Of a stretch of DNA of 32,830 nt, positions 24,010 through 31,535 are shown in pieces. The first letter of the stretch is position 1. The number at the start of each line of letters is the position of its first letter. Origin of the DNA: JAGSOU01 sp049974865 (GTDB lineage: Bacteria; Pseudomonadota; Alphaproteobacteria; Rhodobacterales; Rhodobacteraceae). The notes under the pieces were generated by a model, which saw only the letters and a program-made list of their open reading frames with translations, had not been told where the DNA came from and searched no databases. A program made the position numbers and the translations under genes. Location: assembly GCA_049974865.1 (NCBI GenBank), contig JBNGCX010000046.1, positions 1-32,830 on the forward strand. The letters are read 5' to 3'.

Positions 24010-25931
24010 GCCGCGGCCTCCGGGCTTAGGAACCCGGCCAGGGCGGATTCGGTGAAGGGCTTGGAGATGACCGGGAAACGCGCGGCGGCGGCGCTGCGGC
24101 GGTCGTCGCCGGGCGGCAGCGAGGTCATCAGCCGCATCTCCGCGGGGTGCCCGTTGGCGCCGAGCGCCTCCAGCAGGTCGTGGCCCGTTCGCTCGCCGGC
24201 GAGGTTGATGTCCGACAGGATCAGCCCGATGCCGGGCAGGGCGGCCAGCGCCTCGGCCTCCTCGGCGCTGGCGGCCTCGATCACGTTATGGCCGAGGCGG
24301 GTCAGCATCTCGCGCACGCTTTCGCGCAACTCGGGAGAATCCTCGACCAGCAGCACGAGTTGCGGCTTGGCCGGCGCCGCGGCCCGGCGCAGCGGCAGGC
24401 GCAGGGTGACCTCTGCGCCACGGCCGGTATTGGCCAAGCTCACCCGCCCGCCCGACAGCTTGGTCAGGTCGTAGACCATCGACAGGCCCAGCCCCGAGCC
24501 CTCCTCGCCCTTGGTGGTGAAAAACGGGTCGAGCGCATGGGCCAGCGCCTTTTCGGAAAAGCCGGGGCCGGTATCGGCGACGCGCAGCTCCACCCAGGTA
24601 TCCCCCTGTGCTTCGGCTCTCAGCGTGATCGTGCCCGGCCCGGGCCCGATCGCGTCGCGCGCGTTGAAGATCAGGTTGAGCAGCGAATCCTGCAGCCCGC
24701 CCGCGTCCAGCATCAGGGGGCCGGGGAAATCGCCCACCCGCAGCACCAGCGACACGTCCTCGGGCAGCGAGGGCTCGGCCAGCGTGCGCAGGTCGGACAG
24801 GAAGGCGGGCAGGTCGGTGGGCTCGGGCCGCATCTCGCGGTGGCCGGAGATCGAGGCGATCCGGTCCAAGAGCGCCCCGCCGCGATGGGCCGCGGCCTGG
24901 GTGGCGGCGATCAGTTCGCCCGCCTCGCCTGGGGGGACGATGCGCGACAGCCGGCTTTGCAGGCCGAGGATGATGGTCAGCAGGTTGGCGAAGTCATGGG
25001 CGAGGCCCGAGGTCAGCTGCGCCGCCAGTTCGCGCTTGGCGGTCTGGGCCAGGGCGGCGCGGGCCTGGGTCTCCTCGGTCACGTCCATCGACAGGATGTA
25101 GACCCCGTTCACCGCGCCGTCCGCGCCCTGGTCGGGGGTGAAGGCCGCGCGGATGCGCCGCCCGCTTTCCTCATGCCCGAATTCGAAGATGCTGGATTCG
25201 CCCGCCATCGCGGCGTCGAGATGGGGGCGGATCTTGGCATAGGCCTCGTCGCCCAGCGCCTCGCGGCTGTGCATCCCGTCGATGTCGGAGGGGCGCGTGG
25301 GCATGACCGAGGTCAGTCGCCGGTTGGAATAGGTATAGCGCCCGTCGGGGCCGACATGGGCGATATGGGCCGGCATCATCTCGGTGACCATGCGGGTGCG
25401 CGCCTCCATCTCCGTCAGCTGACGCTTGGCCTCTTCCAGCGCGGCGTTGGTGGCGGCGAGTTCGCGGTTGGTCTGGGCCAGTTGCTCGGCATGGGCGAGG
25501 AGCTGGTCCGACAGCTCTTCCGACCGCGCGCGCAGCAGCCCCTCCTGTCGCTTGATCGCGGTGATGTCGGTATAGACCGTCACCCAGCCGCCCTGCGGTA
25601 GCGGGCTGCCCTCGACGCTGATGGTGCGGCCGTTGGCGCGGGTGCGCTCCATGTAATGCGGCTCGAATTCGAGGGCCTGGCGCACGCGGTCGGCGACAAA
25701 GCCCTCGGGGTCGTCCACCGGTCCGTATTCGCCGCTTTCAACCAGGTAGCGGATGGTGTCCTCGAAGCTGGCCCCCGGCGAGACGAGATGCCTGGGCAGG
25801 TTGAACATCTCGCGGAAGGGACGGTTGCAGACCGCCAGCCGCAGGTCGCTGTCATAGATCGACAATGCCTGCTGGATCAGGTTCAGCCCGGCCTCTGTCA
25901 TGCGGGCGCGGTCGTTGTCCGGTGATGCCAT
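24006..25931 (-). CDS. Hybrid sensor histidine kinase with PAS domains
   Basis: The 641-residue protein has no transmembrane segment, so it is predicted cytoplasmic. Order: PAS domain (about 12-125, IYDSDLRLAVCNRPFREMFN), coiled coil (about 128-180), second PAS (about 180-290, AHVGPDGRYTYSNRRL), and the phosphoacceptor helix with His312 (LTSGLAHDFANLL). The ATPase follows with Asn423 (LLNLIFNARDAI), DTGPGF (453-458) and GSGLGL (479-484). A C-terminal receiver (about 524-636) has Asp574 and Lys624. No HPt domain is present, so phosphate could go to its own receiver or to the overlapping response regulator. GGGGAGGA precedes the ATG at 25931. The signal is unknown; PAS domains suggest a redox or small-ligand cue. 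Confidence 0.92.
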   Translation of the reverse strand: MASPDNDRARMTEAGLNLIQQALSIYDSDLRLAVCNRPFREMFNLPRHLVSPGASFEDTIRYLVESGEYGPVDDPEGFVADRVRQALEFEPHYMERTRANGRTISVEGSPLPQGGWVTVYTDITAIKRQEGLLRARSEELSDQLLAHAEQLAQTNRELAATNAALEEAKRQLTEMEARTRMVTEMMPAHIAHVGPDGRYTYSNRRLTSVMPTRPSDIDGMHSREALGDEAYAKIRPHLDAAMAGESSIFEFGHEESGRRIRAAFTPDQGADGAVNGVYILSMDVTEETQARAALAQTAKRELAAQLTSGLAHDFANLLTIILGLQSRLSRIVPPGEAGELIAATQAAAHRGGALLDRIASISGHREMRPEPTDLPAFLSDLRTLAEPSLPEDVSLVLRVGDFPGPLMLDAGGLQDSLLNLIFNARDAIGPGPGTITLRAEAQGDTWVELRVADTGPGFSEKALAHALDPFFTTKGEEGSGLGLSMVYDLTKLSGGRVSLANTGRGAEVTLRLPLRRAAAPAKPQLVLLVEDSPELRESVREMLTRLGHNVIEAASAEEAEALAALPGIGLILSDINLAGERTGHDLLEALGANGHPAEMRLMTSLPPGDDRRSAAAARFPVISKPFTESALAGFLSPEAAA

Positions 25932-26102
25932 CAGCGTTCCTCCCCAGGGCCTCATGGCTAGCACCGGCAGCGCGGTCGGGGAAGAGGCTGGCGCCCCTGT
26001 TAGAATTCGTAAGGATTGGGAAAAAGTCAGGAAAAAATTGACCGTCACTTAGAAATGGTCACGCTATGTGGGCGCCAGAATCGCAGAAAAAGCGGTTGGC
26101 GT

Positions 26103-26119
26103 CGTCGGGCAAACCGACG
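26103..26119 (+). promoter_or_regulatory. Hairpin just upstream of the acyl-CoA ligase ribosome site
   Basis: CGTCGG (26103-26108) and CCGACG (26114-26119) form a perfect 6-bp stem with loop GCAAA, ending 2 nt before GGGAGGAG (26122-26129). It may shape access to the ribosome site. The rest of the gap 25932-26134 holds an AT-rich stretch (26003-26056) and a TGACC/GGTCA half-site pair at 26039-26061, the likely divergent promoter zone. Confidence 0.3.
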
Positions 26120-26134
26120 CAGGGAGGAGATAAC

Positions 26135-28108
26135 TTGGTATCAGAGACAGCGCCCACGGGCGAGCTGTGCTCGATTCCCGCGCTCTTGGCGCGGAATGCG
26201 AGACTTTACGGCGCAAGCCCCGCCTACCGTGAAAAGGAATTCGGGATCTGGCAGAGCTGGACCTGGATCGAGGCCGCCGAGGAAATCCGCTCCATGGCCG
26301 AGGGCTTCCTCGCGCTGGGCATGGAGCGCGGCGATTACGTCGCCATCATCGGCCGCAACCGTCCCGCGCATTACTGGGCCATGGTCGCCGCACAGATGTG
26401 CGGCGCCATTCCCGTCCCGCTCTACCAGGACGCGGTGGCCGAAGAGATGGCCTATGTGCTGGAACATTGCGGCGCGCGGTTCGTGGTCTGCGGCGACCAG
26501 GAGCAGGTCGACAAGGTGATCGAGGTGCAGGAACAGCTGCACACGATCGAGCACGTGATGTACAACGACAAGCGCGGGATGCGGAAATACGACCATTCGC
26601 ACCTGCACTGGCTGCACGAAGTCCAGGCCGAGGGCCGTGCCGGCCATTCCCGCTTTGACGGCGAGTTGGACAAGCGCATCGCCGAGCTGGATTACGACTC
26701 GACCTGCGTGATGCTTTATACCTCGGGCACCACCGGCAAGCCCAAGGGCGTGGTGCTGTCCAACCGCAACATCATCGAGACTTCCAAGAACTCGGCCGAG
26801 TTCGACCACCTGCGGCACACCGACGAGGTGCTGGCCTATCTTCCGATGGCTTGGGTGGGCGACTTCATCTTCTCGATCGGGCAGGCGATGTGGGCGGGCT
26901 TCTGCGTGAACTGCCCGGAGTCGCCGGACACGATGATGACCGACCTGCGCGAGATCGGGCCGACCTACTACTTCGCCCCGCCGCGCATCTTCGAAACCCA
27001 GCTGACCAACGTCATGATCCGCATGGAGGACGCCGGCAAGCTGAAGAAGCGGATGTTCGACCACTACATGAAGGTCGCCCGCAAGGTCGGCCCGGCGATC
27101 CTCGACGGCAAGCCGGTGGCCGCGATGGACAGGTTCCGCTACTGGCTGGGCAATATCCTTGTCTACGGCCCGCTCAAGAACACGCTCGGGTTCAGCCGCG
27201 TCCGCGTGGGCTACACAGCGGGCGAGGCGATCGGCCCCGAGATCTTCGATTTCTACCGCGGGCTGGGGATCAACCTGAAACAGCTCTACGGCCAAACCGA
27301 GGCCAGCGTTTTCATCACCCAGCAGCCCGATAACGAGGTGCGCTCGGACACGGTGGGCGTCCCGAGCCCAGGTGTCGAGGTCAAGATCGGCGACAATGGC
27401 GAGGTCTACTACCGCTCGCCCGGCGTGTTCGTCGAGTATTACAAGAACCAGGAATCCACCGCCTCGACCAAGGACCCCGAGGGCTGGGTGGCCACGGGCG
27501 ATGCCGGCTTCTTCGAGCCCGACACCGGGCACCTGCGCATCATCGATCGGGCCAAGGACGTGGGCAAGATGGCTGACGGCAGCCTGTTCGCGCCGAAATA
27601 CGTCGAGAACAAGCTGAAATTCTATCCCGACATCTTGGAGGCCGTGGTCTTCGGCAATGGCCGCGACATGTGCACCGCCTTCATCAATATCGACCTCACC
27701 GCCGTCGGCAACTGGGCCGAGCGCAACAACATCGCCTATGCCTCTTACCAGGAGCTGGCCGGCCACCCGCGCGTGCTGGAGACGATCCAGGCGCATGTCG
27801 AGGAGGTCAACAAGTCGGTCGCCGAGGACGAGATGCTCTCGGGCTGCCAGATCCACCGCTTCCTGGTGCTGCACAAGGAACTTGATGCCGATGACGGCGA
27901 GCTAACCCGCACCCGCAAGGTCCGCCGCAAGATCATCGAGGAGAAATACAAGGATCTGATTGACGCGCTGTACGACGGCTCGACCACGATCTCGACCGAG
28001 ACCGAGGTGACCTACGAGGACGGGCGCAAGGGCTCGATCAAGGCCACGCTGGAGCTGCGTGACGCCGCCGTGCAGGAGCCCCGGCACAGAAGGATGGCGG
28101 CGGAATGA
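26135..28108 (+). CDS. AMP-dependent acyl-CoA synthetase (long-chain-type)
   Basis: The enzyme activates a carboxylic acid to an acyl-AMP and then an acyl-CoA. The roughly 657-residue product has the ANL-family P-loop MLYTSGTTGKPKGVVLSN (near residue 195), the aromatic motif LYGQTEAS, the hinge GWVATGDAGFFEPDTGHLRI followed by IDRAKDVGKM, and a C-terminal LTRTRKVRRK segment with the usual acyl-adenylation lysine region. The start is taken as TTG at 26135 because GGGAGGAG ends 5 nt before it. An ATG at 26066 in frame has no ribosome site. It overlaps the ABC ATPase gene by ATGA. Ligases tied to such transporters often handle aromatic or branched acids rather than long-chain fat; the substrate is unknown. 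Confidence 0.9.
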   Translation: MVSETAPTGELCSIPALLARNARLYGASPAYREKEFGIWQSWTWIEAAEEIRSMAEGFLALGMERGDYVAIIGRNRPAHYWAMVAAQMCGAIPVPLYQDAVAEEMAYVLEHCGARFVVCGDQEQVDKVIEVQEQLHTIEHVMYNDKRGMRKYDHSHLHWLHEVQAEGRAGHSRFDGELDKRIAELDYDSTCVMLYTSGTTGKPKGVVLSNRNIIETSKNSAEFDHLRHTDEVLAYLPMAWVGDFIFSIGQAMWAGFCVNCPESPDTMMTDLREIGPTYYFAPPRIFETQLTNVMIRMEDAGKLKKRMFDHYMKVARKVGPAILDGKPVAAMDRFRYWLGNILVYGPLKNTLGFSRVRVGYTAGEAIGPEIFDFYRGLGINLKQLYGQTEASVFITQQPDNEVRSDTVGVPSPGVEVKIGDNGEVYYRSPGVFVEYYKNQESTASTKDPEGWVATGDAGFFEPDTGHLRIIDRAKDVGKMADGSLFAPKYVENKLKFYPDILEAVVFGNGRDMCTAFINIDLTAVGNWAERNNIAYASYQELAGHPRVLETIQAHVEEVNKSVAEDEMLSGCQIHRFLVLHKELDADDGELTRTRKVRRKIIEEKYKDLIDALYDGSTTISTETEVTYEDGRKGSIKATLELRDAAVQEPRHRRMAAE

Positions 28109-28923
28109 ACGAGATGACCCAAGGCTACACCACCGCTGACGGCCGCAAGATCGGCGGCACGCTGATGGAGATGAAGAATATCACCCTGCGCTTCGGCGGC
28201 GTGGTGGCGATCAAGGATATCAGCTTCGACATCCACGAGGGCGAGATCCGCGCGATCATCGGGCCGAACGGCGCCGGCAAGTCCTCGATGCTCAACGTGA
28301 TTTCCGGCTTCTACATCCCCACCGAGGGCGAGGTCTGGTTCCGCGGCCAGAAGCGGCCGCAGATGAAACCCTACCAGGTGGCCGCGCAGGGCATCGCGCG
28401 GACCTTCCAGAACATCGCGCTGTTCAAGGGGATGAGCACGCTGGACAATATCATGACCGGCCGCATGACCATGATGAAGACGGGCCTGGCGGCCCAGGCC
28501 CTGTGGTGGGGCAAGGCCCAGCGCGAAGAGGATGAGCACCGCGAAAAAGTCGAGAAAATCATCGACTTCCTCGAAATTCAGCACATCCGCAAGACGCCCG
28601 TCGGGCGCCTGCCATACGGGTTGCAGAAGCGGGTGGAGCTGGGCCGCGCCCTGGCCGCCGAGCCCAAGCTGCTGCTGCTGGACGAACCCATGGCCGGCAT
28701 GAACGTGGAGGAGAAGGAGGACATGTCCCGCTTCATCCTCGACGTCAACGACGAGTTCGGCACCACCATCGCCCTGATCGAGCACGACATGGGCGTGGTC
28801 ATGGACCTGTCCGACCGCGTGGTGGTGATGGATTACGGCAAGAAGATCGGCGACGGCACGCCGGACGAGGTGCGCAACAACCAGGACGTCATCGACGCCT
28901 ATCTGGGGGTGAGCCATGACTGA
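28105..28923 (+). CDS. Branched-chain-amino-acid-type ABC transporter ATPase (LivG-like)
   Basis: The 272-residue ATPase has Walker A GPNGAGKS (53-60), a Q-loop (ARTFQN), the signature variant RLPYGLQKRVELGRA typical of the LivG group, Walker B LLLLDEP with Glu194, and the H-loop LIEHDM. The LivG-specific insert between Q-loop and signature (about 110-165) is present. It powers the transporter formed by the two permeases downstream. Its first codon overlaps the acyl-CoA ligase stop, coupling import and activation. A second ATPase (LivF type) is expected in such systems and is not in this window. Confidence 0.94.
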   Translation: MNEMTQGYTTADGRKIGGTLMEMKNITLRFGGVVAIKDISFDIHEGEIRAIIGPNGAGKSSMLNVISGFYIPTEGEVWFRGQKRPQMKPYQVAAQGIARTFQNIALFKGMSTLDNIMTGRMTMMKTGLAAQALWWGKAQREEDEHREKVEKIIDFLEIQHIRKTPVGRLPYGLQKRVELGRALAAEPKLLLLDEPMAGMNVEEKEDMSRFILDVNDEFGTTIALIEHDMGVVMDLSDRVVVMDYGKKIGDGTPDEVRNNQDVIDAYLGVSHD

Positions 28924-28952
28924 GTTAACGCGGATCCCGGCGATATTACCCG

Positions 28953-28971
28953 CATATGACTTCCATATGAC
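28953..28971 (+). repeat. Direct repeat CATATGAC, one helical turn apart
   Basis: CATATGAC occurs at 28953-28960 and 28964-28971, an 11-bp period, in the 101-nt gap before the first permease. This is the layout expected for an OmpR-type regulator binding site, but it is short and unproven. GTTAACG also occurs twice, at 28924-28930 and 29006-29012, flanking the gap. Confidence 0.35.
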
Positions 28972-29024
28972 CTGTGCAGGACCGGGCTCGGCATCCTGCG
29001 AAACCGTTAACGAGGGAGGCCGCC

Positions 29025-30020
29025 ATGCCTGACCAGTTTCTCTACGCGGTGGAGGTCATGATCAACGGCCTGATGGCCGGCGTGCTCTACGCGCTGGTGG
29101 CGCTGGGCTTCGTGCTGATCTTCAAGGCCTCCGGCATCTTCAACTACGCCCAGGGCGTGCTGGCGCTGTTCGCGGCGCTGACGCTGGTCGGGCTGCAGGA
29201 GGGGCAGGTCCCCTTCGCCCACCTGATCAACGCCATCTTCGGCACCGAGGTGCACCATTTCGGCTGGGAGCTGCCGGCCATCGTGGCGATCGTGCTGACC
29301 ATGGGGGTGATGGTCCTGCTGGCGATCGTGATCGAGAAGTTCATCCTGAAATACCTGGTCAACCAGGAGCCGATCATCCTGTTCATGGCCACCATCGGCC
29401 TGGCCTATTTCCTGGAAGGCTTCGGCGACATCATGTGGGGCTCGGATATCAAGACGCTGGATGTCGGGCTGCCGCAGGGCGCCAGCGCCTGGGTCGAGGA
29501 GAACACCGCCTGGCTGGGCGGCGAGGGCTTCTACGGGTTCTTCATCGACAAGCTGGACATGGTGGCGGCGGTGGTCGCGGCGGTGCTGGTGATCTCGCTG
29601 ACGCTGTTCAGCCAGTATTCGAAACAGGGCCGCGCGCTGCGCGCCGTGGCCGACGACCACCAGGCCGCGCTGTCGGTGGGCATCAGCCTGCGCTTCATCT
29701 GGGTTCTGGTCTGGTCGATCGCGGGCTTCGTCGCGCTGGTCGCCGGCATCATGTGGGGCGCGAAATCGGGGGTGCAGTTCAGCCTCAGCCTGATCGCGCT
29801 GAAGGCGCTGCCGGTCTTGATGCTGGGCGGCTTTACCTCGATCCCCGGTGCGATCGTCGGCGGGCTGATCATCGGGGTGGGCGAAAAGCTGTTCGAATTC
29901 ACGCTGGGCCAGATGATGGGCGGCGCCACCGAGAACTGGTTTGCCTATGTTTTGGCGCTTTTGTTCCTGGTTTTCCGCCCGCAAGGCCTGTTTGGCGAAA
30001 AAATCATTGAGCGAGTTTGA
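29025..30020 (+). CDS. Branched-chain-amino-acid-type ABC permease (LivH-like)
   Basis: The 331-residue inner-membrane protein has about eight hydrophobic segments and LivH-family marks: a start with INGLMAGVLYALVALGFVLI, FKASGIFNYAQGVLALFAA, the cytoplasmic coupling region GRALRAVADDHQAALSVGIS, and the C-terminal LGGFTSIPGAIVGGLIIGVG. It forms half of the channel with the LivM-like protein. The ATG at 29025 follows GAGGGAGG; the frame is open 17 codons upstream without a ribosome site. Compared with typical LivH it has extra loop sequence near 60-85 and 160-185. The substrate is unknown. Confidence 0.93.
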   Translation: MPDQFLYAVEVMINGLMAGVLYALVALGFVLIFKASGIFNYAQGVLALFAALTLVGLQEGQVPFAHLINAIFGTEVHHFGWELPAIVAIVLTMGVMVLLAIVIEKFILKYLVNQEPIILFMATIGLAYFLEGFGDIMWGSDIKTLDVGLPQGASAWVEENTAWLGGEGFYGFFIDKLDMVAAVVAAVLVISLTLFSQYSKQGRALRAVADDHQAALSVGISLRFIWVLVWSIAGFVALVAGIMWGAKSGVQFSLSLIALKALPVLMLGGFTSIPGAIVGGLIIGVGEKLFEFTLGQMMGGATENWFAYVLALLFLVFRPQGLFGEKIIERV

Positions 30021-30048
30021 ATCATGGGGTTTGATCGGATGCGTCCTA

Positions 30049-30076
30049 ATGCCGCGGGGAGGGGAGCCCCCGGCAT
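30049..30076 (+). other. Strong hairpin after the LivH-like gene
   Basis: ATGCCG (30049-30054) pairs with CGGCAT (30071-30076). After a one-base bulge, GGGG (30056-30059) pairs with CCCC (30067-30070). No T-run follows, so it more likely marks an mRNA processing or stability point within the operon than a full terminator. Confidence 0.4.
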
Positions 30077-30112
30077 GACGGCACAACAGCAACCCCGGCC
30101 TTTCCGGGCCGA

Positions 30113-30136
30113 CCAGGAATCAGGGAGGAATCCTGG
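30113..30136 (+). promoter_or_regulatory. Hairpin enclosing the ribosome site of the small membrane gene
   Basis: CCAGGA (30113-30118) and TCCTGG (30131-30136) are perfect complements; the 12-nt loop holds the GGGAGGA ribosome site (30123-30129). The arrangement could present or mask the site. Confidence 0.3.
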
Positions 30137-30138
30137 CC

Positions 30139-30321
30139 ATGATGAAAACTTGTTCGATCATGTTCACCATAGGGTGGGCCGCCGCGTTGGTGTTCGGCTG
30201 GATGGCGCTGACCGCGCCAGCGACCGAGCCGCCGACGCTCTTGGTGGTCGATCTGCTCTTGGCGGCCATCGGCGCGGCCATGGGCGCCTTTGCCTGGATG
30301 AGGATCAAACGGGGCTGCTGA
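30139..30321 (+). CDS. Small two-helix membrane protein in the ABC operon
   Basis: I do not recognise a family. The 60-residue product begins MMKTCSIMFTIGWAAALVFG and has two predicted membrane helices (about 7-25 and 33-54), separated by a short ALTAPATEPP turn. It ends in a positively charged tail (MRIKRGC). By the positive-inside rule both ends would be cytoplasmic. A good GGGAGGA site supports translation; the second ATG (30142) could also serve. It lies between the two permease genes, in the same direction, with 118 and 58 nt gaps. Context suggests an accessory or regulatory subunit of the transporter, but this is inference, and a chance ORF cannot be fully excluded. Confidence 0.65.
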   Translation: MMKTCSIMFTIGWAAALVFGWMALTAPATEPPTLLVVDLLLAAIGAAMGAFAWMRIKRGC

Positions 30322-30379
30322 CCGGCATTGGCGCATCCCCTGACGGGCCGTTCCGCCCGCAACAAGAGGGGATGCGCTG

Positions 30380-31456
30380 ATGTTCTATCGTGAGGCCGGC
30401 GATTTCAAAACGTCCTATGCGGACGACAGCCAGACCTTTCCGATCAAGTTCGATCGCTACCGCTATTACGTGGTGCTGGCGGTGGCCTTCGGGGTGATCC
30501 CCTTCATCATCAACGATTACTGGGCAAGCTCGGTCTTCGTCCCGCTGCTGATCTATGGCATCGCCGCGATCGGGCTGAACATCCTGACCGGCTATTGCGG
30601 GCAGGTCAGCCTTGGCACCGGGGGCTTCATGGCGGTGGGCGCCTATGCCTGCTACAAGCTGATGACCGCCTTTCCCGACATCAACATCGTCTTCCACGTG
30701 ATGGGCGCGGGCGTCGTCACCGCGGGCGTGGGCGTGCTGTTCGGCCTGCCCTCGCTGCGCATCAAGGGCTTCTACCTGGCGGTGGCGACGCTGGCTGCGC
30801 AGTTCTTCCTGGTCTGGCTCTTCAACAAGGTGCCGTGGTTCTACAACTACTCGGCCTCGGGCCAGATCAACGCGCCCGAGCGCACCGTCTTCGGCGTGCC
30901 GGTGACCGGCGCCAACACCGAGGCCTGGGCGCAATACCTGATCTGCCTGGTTTTCCTGGCGGTGCTGGCCTGGGTCGCGCGCAACCTGACGCGTGGCACG
31001 GTGGGGCGCAGCTGGATGGCGATCCGCGACATGGATATCGCGGCCGAGATCATCGGGGTGAACCCGCTGAAGGCCAAGCTGACCGCCTTTGCCGTGTCCT
31101 CCTTCTTCGTGGGCATCGCGGGCGCGCTGTTCTTCAGCGTCTACCTGGGCGCGGTCGAGGTGGGCGAGGCCTTCGGCATCCAGAAGTCCTTCCTCATCCT
31201 GTTCATGGTGATCATCGGCGGGCTGGGCTCGATCTTCGGCAGCCTGGCCGGGGCGGCCTTCCTGGTGCTGCTGCCGGTGCTCTTGAAGAACCTGCTGGTG
31301 GACGGATTCGGCTGGGCCACCGACCTGACGGCGCATTTGCAGCTGATGATCGTCGGCGGGCTGATCATTTTCTTCCTGATCGTCGAACCGCACGGGCTCG
31401 CGCAGCTCTGGCGGATCGGCAAGGAGAAGCTCAGGCTGTGGCCCTTCCCGCACTAG
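30380..31456 (+). CDS. Branched-chain-amino-acid-type ABC permease (LivM-like)
   Basis: The 358-residue permease has a roughly 30-residue cytoplasmic N-terminal extension, then about nine hydrophobic segments. LivM-family motifs are present: LTGYCGQVSLGTGGFMAVGA, LRIKGFYLAVATLAAQFF, the coupling helix RSWMAIRDMDIAAEIIGVNP and IIGGLGSIFGSLAGAAF. It partners the LivH-like permease. GAGGGGATG precedes the ATG at 30380. The 80-nt gap to the binding-protein gene is consistent with the same transcript. Confidence 0.94.
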   Translation: MFYREAGDFKTSYADDSQTFPIKFDRYRYYVVLAVAFGVIPFIINDYWASSVFVPLLIYGIAAIGLNILTGYCGQVSLGTGGFMAVGAYACYKLMTAFPDINIVFHVMGAGVVTAGVGVLFGLPSLRIKGFYLAVATLAAQFFLVWLFNKVPWFYNYSASGQINAPERTVFGVPVTGANTEAWAQYLICLVFLAVLAWVARNLTRGTVGRSWMAIRDMDIAAEIIGVNPLKAKLTAFAVSSFFVGIAGALFFSVYLGAVEVGEAFGIQKSFLILFMVIIGGLGSIFGSLAGAAFLVLLPVLLKNLLVDGFGWATDLTAHLQLMIVGGLIIFFLIVEPHGLAQLWRIGKEKLRLWPFPH

Positions 31457-31535
31457 GAGCGGGCGGCAGCCTCAATATTCACTGAAAGACCGGGCCAACC
31501 CGGCACATCGGACAAACCATGGGAGGAGACACCCG

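Noticed and set aside
28974..29024. Start of the LivH-like permease at 28974
   Set aside because: The extra 17 residues are polar and have no ribosome site, while GAGGGAGG directly precedes the ATG at 29025.
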